From an uncultured Fimbriimonadales bacterium (GTDB lineage: Bacteria; Armatimonadota; Fimbriimonadia; Fimbriimonadales; GBS-DC), in assembly GCA_937925775.1 (NCBI GenBank), contig CALAMM010000138.1:1-5641 (forward strand): 5,641 nt of DNA, in the 5' to 3' direction. The notes beneath the pieces are model-generated. The model was given only the letters and a program-made list of their open reading frames with translations, was not told where the DNA came from and did not search any database. Below are positions 1-5,641 of this stretch, one piece after another (the stretch's first letter is position 1; the number at the start of each line of letters is the position of its first letter). The translations under genes and the position numbers were made by a program.

Positions 1-539
1 AAATCCAGCGACGCCTGCTCCAGATTGGCAACCAACGCCCCGACGGCGAACGGTATCTCTTCAGCGGACAGACCGTCCACACCGCCCCTATCGATGTTGT
101 CGGCGGCGTCGCCAGCTATGTGGGCGACGGCAACCCGCTCACGGTCAATATCGCCGCCGACCGCACCATCGACATGAACTTCTCAGGTGCACGCATCGCC
201 GATCTCTACAACAAACTCACTCAGATAGTGAACAACCTACAAAGCGGTGCATCCGCGCAGCTCTCAATCACCGATTTGCAAGAGATCGAACAGTACCAAA
301 GTGAGTTCCACCGCTATCGCGGCGAGGTGGGCGTGCGCATGCGCGAGCTGACCAACTACGAGCAGCTGCATCTGAGCCGCCGCGACCAACTCACAAGCAA
401 CCTCGCCGATATCGAAGAAATAGACCTCGCCGAAGCCATCAGCCGACTCAAGCAATCGGAGCTGAGCTATCAGGCATCTCTGCAAGTTTTTGCACGCATC
501 CAGAGCGTGAACCTGTTCGATTTCTTGCGTGGAGGTTAA
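1..539 (+). CDS. flgL: Flagellar hook-associated protein FlgL (HAP3), 3' part
   Basis: The gene enters from the left edge. Its frame is open from base 3, giving the last 178 residues before TAA at 537-539. FlgL joins the hook (through FlgK) to the flagellin filament and is exported by the flagellar type III system. Visible marks are the RYLFSGQTVHTAP segment near the start of the fragment, matching the family's G-RYLFSGT-T-PF region. After it comes a variable middle, then the flagellin-like C-terminal helix: GEVGVRMRELTN, an IEEIDLAEAISRLKQSELSYQASL stretch and the terminal SVNLFDFLRGG. The helix is the D0-type coiled coil used for export and axial packing. A GTG at 120 lies inside the protein and is not a start. 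The fliW-csrA neighbours support the call. Flagellin has a similar C-terminus, but FlgL fits better because of the RYLFSG motif and the position before fliW. Confidence 0.9.
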   Translation, partial: IQRRLLQIGNQRPDGERYLFSGQTVHTAPIDVVGGVASYVGDGNPLTVNIAADRTIDMNFSGARIADLYNKLTQIVNNLQSGASAQLSITDLQEIEQYQSEFHRYRGEVGVRMRELTNYEQLHLSRRDQLTSNLADIEEIDLAEAISRLKQSELSYQASLQVFARIQSVNLFDFLRGG

Positions 540-542
540 GGC

Positions 543-1007
543 ATGGAACTTGAAACCACACGATTCGGTACAATTACAATACGAGCGGACGATATCATCA
601 CCTTTGAGGACGGACTGGTGGGCTTAGGTCAGTATCGTCGCTTCGTTCTGATACGCCATGATAGCGAGGGGCCTTTCTGGTGGTTGCAATCAGTGGAGGA
701 GCCGTGTTTGGCGCTCTTGCTGATTGACCCGTGGTATTTCCGTCCGGATTACGAGGTGGTGTTATCGGATGCAGAGGTTGAACGGCTGCGGTTGAGCGAG
801 TCGACGCCGAAGGTGGTACTGACCACCGTGTCGATTCCGCGGGGCAAACCGCACGCGATGACCTCGAACTTGCTCGCGCCGCTGGTGATTAATCTGGAGT
901 TGCGCATTGGACGGCAGGTGATCTTAGATGATGAGCGTTATCACACGCGCCATCCGATATTACACGAACTGTGGCGCACCGCGCAAGCGACCGAAGCCGC
1001 AGGCTAA
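543..1007 (+). CDS. fliW: Flagellar assembly factor FliW
   Basis: This encodes 154 residues, the usual full length for FliW. FliW is a cytoplasmic protein that binds either flagellin or CsrA. When flagellin is exported, freed FliW binds CsrA and lifts CsrA repression of flagellin translation. Family landmarks are FGTITIRADDIITFEDGLVGLGQYRRFVLI at residues 8-37, PFWWLQSVEEPCLALLLIDP at 44-63, the VVLTTVSIP strand at 91-99, and TSNLLAPLVINLELRIGRQVIL at 107-128. The ATG at 543 is preceded by GGAGG at 531-535, which overlaps the end of flgL. The stop of flgL is only 3 bp before this start, so the two are probably one transcript with coupled translation. The C-terminal tail after the family core (130-154) looks unremarkable. 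Confidence 0.95.
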   Translation: MELETTRFGTITIRADDIITFEDGLVGLGQYRRFVLIRHDSEGPFWWLQSVEEPCLALLLIDPWYFRPDYEVVLSDAEVERLRLSESTPKVVLTTVSIPRGKPHAMTSNLLAPLVINLELRIGRQVILDDERYHTRHPILHELWRTAQATEAAG

Positions 1008-1018
1008 TCGCTCACGCC

Positions 1019-1034
1019 AGGGAGGGCTGTCGGA
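1019..1034 (+). promoter_or_regulatory. csrA ribosome binding site overlapping a possible CsrA site
   Basis: A strong GGAGGG (1021-1026) sits 8 nt before the csrA ATG. The same bases form AGGGA (1019-1023), which fits the CsrA consensus ANGGA. They lie in a six-base AGGGAG loop closed by a short GCC/GGC stem (1016-1018 with 1025-1027). A second GGA lies directly before the start codon at 1032-1034. CsrA dimers are known to bind paired GGA sites over ribosome binding sites, so autorepression is plausible. However, the stem is only 3 bp, and any strong Shine-Dalgarno sequence contains GGA. Confidence 0.4.
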
Positions 1035-1268
1035 ATGTTAGTGCTTACACGCAAGGTCAATCAGAGTATTATGATTGGCGATGATATCGAGGTCATCGTG
1101 CTGGAAGTGCGCGGTGAGCAGGTGCGGCTCGGTATCAAAGCCCCGCGCAGTGTGGCGGTGCATCGCCGCGAGATCTACGAAGCCATCCAGAAAGAGAACA
1201 TCTTGGCCGCCCAAGCGCAGCCAGAAGATGTGCCCACCCCGAAAAAACAGGTGAAAAGCGCATCCTAA
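1035..1268 (+). CDS. csrA: Translational regulator CsrA
   Basis: This encodes 77 residues. CsrA is a homodimeric RNA-binding protein that recognises GGA motifs in mRNA leaders and usually blocks ribosome access. In species with FliW its main target is flagellin mRNA. Nearly the whole protein is the CsrA fold: MLVLTRKVNQSIMIGDDIEV (1-20), VRLGIKAPRSVAVHRREIYEAI (30-51). RNA-contacting residues expected in the family are present: L4 and R6 in the first strand and R44 in VHRRE. The tail (52-77, with a Pro/Lys-rich end) is longer than in the 61-residue E. coli protein and resembles the longer CsrA of FliW-containing bacteria, where the C-terminal part helps FliW binding. It lies 27 bp after fliW and has its own good ribosome binding site. 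Confidence 0.97.
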   Translation: MLVLTRKVNQSIMIGDDIEVIVLEVRGEQVRLGIKAPRSVAVHRREIYEAIQKENILAAQAQPEDVPTPKKQVKSAS

Positions 1269-1301
1269 CGCGCCTGCGAGTGTGGAATATCTCCCCATGC
1301 C

Positions 1302-2072
1302 ATGAAACCGATGGTGCAGGCGCTGGCAGTGGGGTTGATTGCTGCAGGGGTAGGGGTGGTCGCAGGGAGGATGCTCGCCCCACCACCGAAACCAATCCCT
1401 ACAGACCCGCTGGGCAAACTGCAGTACGGCAACGAACTGTTCGCCAAAGGGAAGCTGCTCCTGCCCCCTGTGGACGAGATGACGCGCTACACGCTGGCGA
1501 CGGAGGGGCAAAAGCCGTTCGCAGTGGTGGTGGCCTGCTCCGACTCGCGTGTGCCCCCTGAGCTGATTTTCAATCAGGGGCTGGGGCAGCTCTTCGTGGT
1601 GCGCGTGGCGGGCAACGTAATCAACAAGGAAAACCTTGCCTCAATCGAGTACGCTGTGGAACATCTCAAAACCCCATTGATTGTCGTGCTGGGACATACG
1701 CATTGCGGTGCAGTCAGGGCGGCGGTTTCAGGCGAGCCTCTGAACGGACATCTGCCTCATCTGGTTGAGCATATCGCGCCCGTGGTGCGGCAAGTGCGCT
1801 CCACACACCCCCACCTGAAAGACGACGCGCTCATTGAGCGGGTAGTTCGAGAAAATGTGCGCCATGTGATTCAAACCATCTACCAGCGCAGTGCCATCGT
1901 GCGCAGGCACTATGAGCTTGGCAAGGTGGGGTTTGCGGGCGGGGTGTTTTCCCTGCGCGAGGGGAAGGTGGAGTGGCTGCAGCTGCCCGAAACGCTGGAG
2001 GCATCGGCAACCAAAGCACACGGAGACAAGGCGGCAGTCGCCCACTCGCGTCGCAACGACTCACATCATTAA
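1302..2072 (+). CDS. Beta-class carbonic anhydrase with N-terminal membrane segment
   Basis: This encodes 256 residues. Beta carbonic anhydrases interconvert CO2 and bicarbonate with a zinc held by two Cys and one His. The zinc and dyad residues are present: C79, D81 and R83 in ACSDSRVPPE, and H132 and C135 in GHTHCGA. Other family blocks are VVRVAGNVI (99-107), SIEYAVEHL (114-122) and the end GGVFSLREGKVEW (213-225). Residues 5-25 form a hydrophobic run with a short MKP start, followed by a Pro-rich linker (27-36). This suggests a signal anchor or signal peptide placing the enzyme outside the cytoplasmic membrane. No clean cleavage site is evident. The Lys/His-rich tail (235-256) lies beyond the enzyme core. 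The ATG at 1302 has only a weak upstream GGAA. ATG 1311 is a possible alternative that would leave the hydrophobic segment almost complete. It follows csrA by 33 bp on the same strand, so read-through expression is likely. Confidence 0.93.
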   Translation: MKPMVQALAVGLIAAGVGVVAGRMLAPPPKPIPTDPLGKLQYGNELFAKGKLLLPPVDEMTRYTLATEGQKPFAVVVACSDSRVPPELIFNQGLGQLFVVRVAGNVINKENLASIEYAVEHLKTPLIVVLGHTHCGAVRAAVSGEPLNGHLPHLVEHIAPVVRQVRSTHPHLKDDALIERVVRENVRHVIQTIYQRSAIVRRHYELGKVGFAGGVFSLREGKVEWLQLPETLEASATKAHGDKAAVAHSRRNDSHH

Positions 2073-2093
2073 TCAGTGGAGGGGGCGAAAAGC

Positions 2094-3179
2094 CTACAAC
2101 ACCCGCACGAAGGCGCCGCCGGGCATGCGTCGCGCCAGCCCTTGCATCTCGAGCATCGTCAGTTCCGCCTGCACCGTATGCACAGGTAGCCCCACCTGCC
2201 GCGCGAGGGCATCTACATGGCGCGGTTCTAAATCGAGCGCATTCAGCAGCTTCTCTTGCGTCTCGGTGAGAAGCGGCAGACTGGCGACTTGCGTGCGCGG
2301 TTCGGTCGGGACTTTCAGGGCGTTTAGGATATCTTCGGCGCAGTCCACCAGCGCGGCGCCGTCTTTGATTATCGCGTGGCAGCCTTTGCTTGTGGGGCTG
2401 TCGATACTGCCGGGCACGGCGAACACTTCGCGCCCGTACTCGCTGGCGAGCCGTGCGGTGATTAGGGCGCCACTCGCTTCGGGCGCTTCCACCACGAGCG
2501 TGCCCAGCCCCCACGCGGCGATGAGCCGATTGCGTACGGGGAACCGCCAAGCGTCGGGTTCCGCGTCCCATGGATATTCGCTGACCACCGCGCCCCCCGA
2601 CTCGGCGATTCGTCGGAACAGAGCGCGGTTCTCGGACGGGTACAGATTGCCCAGCCCGCTGCCCAAAATCGCCACCGTGCGTCCGCCCGCTTCCAGCGCG
2701 GTGCGATGCGCCACCGTATCGATGCCCGACGCGCCCCCGCTCACAATCGTGAGCCCTGCCTCGCACAAATCGCGCGTGAACCGTTCGGCGACCATGCGTC
2801 CGTATGGGCTCGGCTTGCGCGTGCCCACCACACTCACTGCGAATCGGTCGCGCTCCTGCAAATTACCCCACACAAATAGCGCTGGGGGCGGGTCGGGCAG
2901 GATTTCCAGCGGGCGTGGGTAGTCGTCGGAAACGCCAGCAATCAGCAGTTGTGCCGCGCCCGTTTCCAGCAGCGCAGGAATCGCTACAGGCGCACGCGCT
3001 GCACGCTCTATCGCCGCCACATCCGCCTCGCGAATGCCTGTGACTTCACGCAGCGCCGCCGCACTTGCACAGAACACGCCCTCGGGGTCGCCAAACCGCT
3101 CCAGCAACGCCCGCAACTTGTTCGCCGAGAACTCCAAGCTCAGCAACCTCAGCCACGCCATCAACTCCGCACGGTTCAT
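2094..3179 (-). CDS. dprA: DNA processing protein DprA (Smf)
   Basis: This encodes 361 residues. DprA binds incoming single-stranded DNA during natural transformation and loads RecA onto it; it is also common in bacteria not known to be competent. Residues 1-65 form a helical N-terminal region with a helix-hairpin-helix-like LREVTGIREADV. The Rossmann-like core spans about 75-290. It shows VVGTRKPSPYG (118-127), IVSGGASGIDTVAH (145-158), ILGSGLGNLYPSEN (171-184), FPVRNRLIA (213-221), EASGALITA (234-242) and VFAVPGS (252-258). A C-terminal winged-helix (about 303-361, LTETQEKLLNAL onward) is also present. The ATG at 3179 is preferred because the protein there begins like the family. It also has GGAG 5 nt upstream (3185-3188) and overlaps the permease stop as ATGA. 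The frame stays open further upstream to 3275, but that stretch lies inside the permease gene. Confidence 0.95.
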   Translation of the reverse strand: MNRAELMAWLRLLSLEFSANKLRALLERFGDPEGVFCASAAALREVTGIREADVAAIERAARAPVAIPALLETGAAQLLIAGVSDDYPRPLEILPDPPPALFVWGNLQERDRFAVSVVGTRKPSPYGRMVAERFTRDLCEAGLTIVSGGASGIDTVAHRTALEAGGRTVAILGSGLGNLYPSENRALFRRIAESGGAVVSEYPWDAEPDAWRFPVRNRLIAAWGLGTLVVEAPEASGALITARLASEYGREVFAVPGSIDSPTSKGCHAIIKDGAALVDCAEDILNALKVPTEPRTQVASLPLLTETQEKLLNALDLEPRHVDALARQVGLPVHTVQAELTMLEMQGLARRMPGGAFVRVL

Positions 3180-4042
3180 GGTCGCTCCACAAACTCCCAC
3201 TCGTGTTTCCGAAAGTAGCTCAGCCCCAGCAGCGCGACACCCGCGCCCATCACGAAGTTCAGCCCCAGCAGCCACAACGGCAACGGCATGTCAGGGAACT
3301 GCGTCGCCTGCCCCAGTGCCGCGTTCTCCTGCACGATTGTAATCGGGGGCAGAATCGCCTTGCGATACGCCATCGTAAGCGTCGCCATCGGATTGAGCAA
3401 ATGATACGCCCAGAAAAGCTCCTCCCGATACCCTTCGGGAACCAGCGTCGTGTAGCGCAACTGCTCCGAGAAGTAAATCACAGGCGTTAGAAAAAACAGC
3501 AACTGCAACCCCACGCTCACGAGGTACTTGACATCCTCATAAAACACATTCCAGCAGGCGATTACCGCCGCCAGCCCCACCACCCATAAGAGGTGACTGA
3601 GCATAATTACAGGCAACAGCAGCAAGCTCCACTGCGGTGGTGTGCCCACGACGCCGTACAGGTACACAAACAGCACGCCCATCGCCAGCAGGAAGTGGAT
3701 AAAGTTCGAGACCACCGCCGCCAGCGGCAACAGCACACGCGGGAAATAGATTTTCTTGATAACCTGCATGTAAACCAGGATGGTCTGGCTGGAGTCGAGT
3801 AGCGCGAACTGGAAAAAAGTCCACGGCAGGTACGCTGCGAGTATATATGCTGAATAGTTGGCGATGCGCATGCCCATCACATACTTGAACACGATGGTCA
3901 TCACCAGCACGGTCGCCAAAGGGTTAAGCAGCGACCAGAAAAAGCCCAGCGCTGAGTTTTTGTAGCGCACGCGCAGCTCGCGAATGACCAGCGTGCGTAG
4001 CAGTTCCCGATAGTTCCACAGCTCCAGCACCAGCTCGCGCAC
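3176..4042 (-). CDS. ABC-2 type transporter permease, polysaccharide-export family
   Basis: This encodes 288 residues. It resembles the TagG/Wzm-type membrane subunits that export O-antigen, teichoic acid or other polysaccharides with a separate ATPase. The N-terminal amphipathic stretch LWNYRELLRTLVIRELRVRYKNSALGFFWSLLNP (residues 8-41) is the family hallmark. Membrane segments are likely near 33-56, 66-83, 103-129, 138-165, 173-192 and 256-276. LLNPMATLTMAYR (215-227) matches the conserved loop before the last segment. The start is GTG at 4042, with no clear Shine-Dalgarno sequence. The frame is open up to a stop at 4106-4108 but offers no ATG, GTG or TTG there, so GTG is the best choice. 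The partner ATPase is not in this window; it could lie elsewhere, so the substrate cannot be assigned. The stop overlaps the dprA start by ATGA. Confidence 0.9.
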   Translation of the reverse strand: MRELVLELWNYRELLRTLVIRELRVRYKNSALGFFWSLLNPLATVLVMTIVFKYVMGMRIANYSAYILAAYLPWTFFQFALLDSSQTILVYMQVIKKIYFPRVLLPLAAVVSNFIHFLLAMGVLFVYLYGVVGTPPQWSLLLLPVIMLSHLLWVVGLAAVIACWNVFYEDVKYLVSVGLQLLFFLTPVIYFSEQLRYTTLVPEGYREELFWAYHLLNPMATLTMAYRKAILPPITIVQENAALGQATQFPDMPLPLWLLGLNFVMGAGVALLGLSYFRKHEWEFVERP

Positions 4043-4091
4043 GGTGCGATAGTTCAGCGTAGGCGGGGAGAGTCCTGTTGCGTCGTCGTCA

Positions 4092-4119
4092 GGGAGGGTA
4101 GCCTCTCAGCATCCCTCCC
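4092..4119 (-). terminator. GC-rich hairpin between dockerin remnant and permease
   Basis: A perfect 7-bp inverted repeat, GGGAGGG (4092-4098) and CCCTCCC (4113-4119), encloses a 14-nt loop. On the - strand it covers the last codons and stop of the dockerin-like frame and precedes the permease start by about 50 nt. No T-run follows on either strand, so it is not a standard intrinsic terminator. It could be a weak terminator, an RNA-stability element, or chance in GC-rich DNA. Confidence 0.3.
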
Positions 4120-4285
4120 CGAAGTGAAAGAGCGTGATTAGCAGGTCGGCATCGTCCACGATGCCGTCGCAGTTTATATCGACGCGCCCCAGATACTGCC
4201 CTGCCTGTCCGAACGCAAACAGCATCATCAGCAGGTCGGCATCGTCGACGCCTCTGTTCCCGTCAACATCGTCGTTGTGGTGCAT
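4106..4285 (-). pseudogene. Orphan dockerin-like calcium-binding domain, likely C-terminal remnant of a secreted protein
   Basis: A 59-codon frame (ATG 4285 to TGA 4106-4108) is almost entirely a two-repeat dockerin-like domain. Calcium-loop candidates are DVDGNRGVDDAD (residues 6-17) and DINCDGIVDDAD (36-47), each followed by LL..LF.FG. The two are exactly 30 residues apart, and a 16-nt identical segment recurs at 4141-4156 and 4231-4246. The first loop has Arg where Gly is usual. Acidic or polar ligands at loop positions 1, 3, 5 and 12 are kept in both. Such domains normally end large secreted or surface proteins. Here there is no signal peptide, an in-frame TAG lies two codons before the ATG, and no ribosome binding site is visible. 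A broken gene is therefore more likely than a free-standing small protein. The clean ending (GEGC, stop) suggests the original C-terminus is intact. Confidence 0.6.
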
Positions 4286-4344
4286 CAGCTATTACAGCCC
4301 AAAATGGCAAGACGCCTTGGGAGAATCTCCGAAGCGAGGAACCC

Positions 4345-5316
4345 TCACCATGCATACGCTTCAGGCGCGGGACCGCCAGGCCCAGGGAAAATCTCGTCCA
4401 GTCGCTTGAGCGCAGCCTCGTCGAGCTGGATTTCCAGCGCGCGCATGCTCCGCTCCAGCTGGTCCAGCGTGCGCGGACCGATAATCGGTGCGGTGACGGC
4501 AGGCTGGTGGAGTAGCCATGCGAGCGCGACATTCGCCGGTTCCTCGCCCAACTCCTCGCAGAATGCCTCGTAGCGCTCGATACGGTCGCGATGAGTCGCC
4601 AGGTCTCGCTGCACCTTCTCGGAGGCGCGGCGTCCCTCGCGCACACCCTTCAAAACCCCGCCCAGCAGCCCGCCCGCCAGCGGACTCCACGGGAGAACCC
4701 CTACGCCATAGTGCAGACAGGCAGGGATTACCTCCAGCTCGATCATTCGCGCGGTGAGATTATACAGGCTCTGCTCGGAGACCAGCCCCATAAAGTGGCG
4801 TTGCTTGGCAATTTCCTGTGCCTGCGCAATGTGCCAGCCCGCGAAGTTGCTGCTACCTACATAGAGGATCTTCCCCTCGCGGTAAAGCTGCTCCATCGCC
4901 TGCCAAATCTCCTCCCACGGGCATTCGCGATCGACATGGTGCATCTGATACAGGTCGATATAGTCGGTTTTCAGGCGGCGCAGGCTGTCCTCGCAGGCGC
5001 GCTTGATATGCAACGCCGATAGGCGCGACTCGTTGGGCCAATCGCCCATCACGCCGTAGACTTTAGTGGCAATCACGACCTTCTCACGCCGACCGCCACC
5101 CTGCGACCACCAACGACCAATAATCTGCTCCGTTATGCCCTCGCCTTTGACCCAGCCGTACACATTCGCTGTGTCAAAAAAGTTAATCCCCAACTCCAGC
5201 GCGCGATCCATGATTTTGTAGGAATCTTCCTCGCTGGTGTTGGGACCGAAGTTCATCGTGCCGAGACAGAGTCGGCTCACCAGTAGCCCTGAACGACCCA
5301 GATGTACATACTGCAT
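4345..5316 (-). CDS. Aldo/keto reductase
   Basis: This encodes 323 residues from ATG 5316 (325 from ATG 5322). It is an NADPH-dependent oxidoreductase with a TIM-barrel fold, reducing aldehydes or ketones; the actual substrate cannot be read from sequence. In the numbering from 5322, the catalytic tetrad is D50 and Y55 (FFDTANVYG), K87 (IATKVYG) and H128 (DLYQMHHVD). Other marks are LGRSGLLVSRLCLGTMNFG (8-26), GSSNFAGWH (156-164), a PWSPLAGGLL loop (211-220) and the cofactor-phosphate region IIGPRTLDQLE (280-290). Length and motifs are complete, resembling the general stress / Kv-beta-like AKR group. I prefer ATG 5316 because it gives MQYVHLGRSGL, the usual family start, and correct spacing from GGAGG. 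It is followed by 59 nt and the dockerin remnant on the same strand. Confidence 0.93.
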   Translation of the reverse strand: MQYVHLGRSGLLVSRLCLGTMNFGPNTSEEDSYKIMDRALELGINFFDTANVYGWVKGEGITEQIIGRWWSQGGGRREKVVIATKVYGVMGDWPNESRLSALHIKRACEDSLRRLKTDYIDLYQMHHVDRECPWEEIWQAMEQLYREGKILYVGSSNFAGWHIAQAQEIAKQRHFMGLVSEQSLYNLTARMIELEVIPACLHYGVGVLPWSPLAGGLLGGVLKGVREGRRASEKVQRDLATHRDRIERYEAFCEELGEEPANVALAWLLHQPAVTAPIIGPRTLDQLERSMRALEIQLDEAALKRLDEIFPGPGGPAPEAYAW

Positions 5317-5324
5317 ATCCATAA

Positions 5325-5330
5325 CCCTCC
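5325..5330 (-). promoter_or_regulatory. Ribosome binding site that decides the aldo/keto reductase start
   Basis: On the - strand, GGAGGG occupies 5330-5325. Its GGAGG core is 3 nt from the ATG at 5322 but 9 nt from the ATG at 5316. The wider spacing is within the usual 5-9 nt range, so the second ATG is the more likely start. No convincing -35/-10 pair was found between this site and the repeat array. Confidence 0.55.
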
Positions 5331-5436
5331 GCGAGAAAGGAAATGTTCGCGATGGATGGCGAGAGTCCTACCGCGTAGCTCGTTCAGGGCACCCCACCGC
5401 TCCAAGTGGCTTGGACATTCTTGTCCAAGCAGTTCT

Positions 5437-5599
5437 CGTCGGCGAGACGCCGACGCTACGAGTGTGGCTTGGACATTCTTGTCCAAGCGCAGGTGCGACG
5501 ACATTCTTGTCGTCGCTGCATCCGCCGGCGGGGACGCCGACGCTACAAAGTGGCTTGGACAATCTTGTCCAAGCACAGTTCGTCGGCGAGATGCCGACG
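5437..5599. repeat. Type B hairpins interleaved in the array (three copies)
   Basis: The type B element is CGTCGGCG, loop AGA, CGCCGACG (8-bp stem) at 5437-5455. The copy at 5581-5599 has one G-T (wobble) pair next to the loop. The copy at 5523-5542 has a GGGA loop and one C-A mismatch. All three are followed by CTAC, and each starts exactly 6 nt after an A or A' hairpin. The spaced arrangement with A copies makes a designed-looking mosaic, rather than a simple tandem of a single palindrome. Confidence 0.85.
5495..5516. repeat. Variant hairpin A' with compensated stem
   Basis: The 22-nt element has arms GCGACGACA and TGTCGTCGC around loop TTCT. Against type A, the inner ACATTCTTGT and the outer GC pair are kept, while bases in the middle of both arms differ in matching fashion, so all 9 pairs survive. 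It sits 6 nt after an A copy and 6 nt before a B copy, and the next A' should begin at 5639. Confidence 0.85.
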
Positions 5600-5641
5600 C
5601 TACGAGTGTGGCTTGGACATTCTTGTCCAAGCGCAGGTGCG

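Larger units (their letters stand above)
5409..5641. repeat. Modular hairpin repeat array, 144-bp higher-order period, runs off window
   Basis: Type A hairpins (22 nt: GCTTGGACA, loop TTCT, TGTCCAAGC; 9-bp perfect stem) lie at 5409-5430, 5467-5488, 5553-5574 (loop ATCT) and 5611-5632. A variant A' is at 5495-5516. Type B hairpins lie at 5437-5455, 5523-5542 and 5581-5599. Every A or A' is followed after exactly 6 nt by the next hairpin, and every B plus its linker (starting CTAC) totals 30 nt before the next A. The order is A-B-A-A'-B, then A-B-A-(A' begins at 5639). Unit 1 is thus 5409-5552 (144 bp) and unit 2 starts at 5553. The first 89 bp of the two units are nearly identical. Long frames across it on the - strand read repeated DKNVQA and VASASRRR, which is the repeat itself, not a protein. 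Left of it, 5323-5408 holds only the reductase leader. Confidence 0.9.

Noticed and set aside
2073..2093. Bidirectional terminator between the convergent carbonic anhydrase and dprA genes
   Set aside because: The 21-bp gap and flanks show no stable inverted repeat and no T-run.
1831..2766. Long - strand frame of 311 codons
   Set aside because: It is Arg-rich, overlaps dprA in another frame and shows no family motif.
1891..2922. Long + strand frame of 343 codons
   Set aside because: Its translation is Ser/Arg/Ala-rich low-complexity sequence antisense to dprA and across the end of the carbonic anhydrase gene; codon-bias shadow in GC-rich DNA.
3180..3275. N-terminal extension of DprA by 32 residues
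   Set aside because: It lies inside the permease coding region and reads as low-complexity sequence; ATG 3179 has a Shine-Dalgarno sequence and matches the family start.
4106..4120. Leader peptide starting at the ATG on the - strand next to GGGGAGGG (frame MLRGYPP)
   Set aside because: The GGAGG is only 1 nt from the ATG, too close, and the bases are explained by the end of the dockerin frame.
5277..5630. Protein-coding gene of 117 codons on the - strand through the array
   Set aside because: The translation is only the hairpin repeat read in frame (DKNVQA, VASASRRR), with no start signal, and it overlaps the true reductase start.
5409..5641. CRISPR array
   Set aside because: The candidate repeats are full palindromes at spacings of 58, 28, 58 and 58 bp, and the intervening sequence is itself repeated rather than made of unique spacers.

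Overview
The window looks like chromosomal DNA from a flagellated, GC-rich, diderm-type bacterium. My best guess is the phylum Armatimonadota (Fimbriimonadales-like). This rests on two things I associate with that group: a C-terminal dockerin-like calcium-binding repeat ending in DDADLL..LFxFG..GC, and blocks of short perfect hairpins built on a GGACA-TTCT-TGTCC core. It is an inference from memory, not a database match.

Left part, + strand (1-2072). The 3' end of flgL (flagellar hook-filament junction protein) is followed by fliW (3 bp gap) and csrA (27 bp gap). This is the classic end of a late flagellar operon, where FliW and CsrA form the partner switch that couples flagellin secretion to flagellin translation. 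A beta-class carbonic anhydrase with an N-terminal membrane segment follows csrA after 33 bp and is probably co-transcribed.

Middle, - strand (2094-4042). A polysaccharide-export type ABC-2 permease is translationally coupled (ATGA overlap) to dprA, the RecA/ssDNA loader of natural transformation. dprA converges on the carbonic anhydrase gene with only 21 bp between the stop codons and no obvious terminator.

Right part, - strand (4106-5322). Upstream of the permease lies a 59-codon reading frame that is almost nothing but a two-loop dockerin-like domain, with no signal peptide or ribosome binding site. It is best read as the orphaned C-terminus of a secreted protein. Before it comes a complete aldo/keto reductase with an intact catalytic tetrad.

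Right edge (5409-5641). This is a non-coding array of perfect hairpins with a strict spacing grammar and a 144-bp higher-order period, running off the window. It includes one hairpin whose stem is changed on both arms while its ACATTCTTGT centre is kept. It is the most unusual structure here. No tRNA, rRNA, transposase or CRISPR array is visible.
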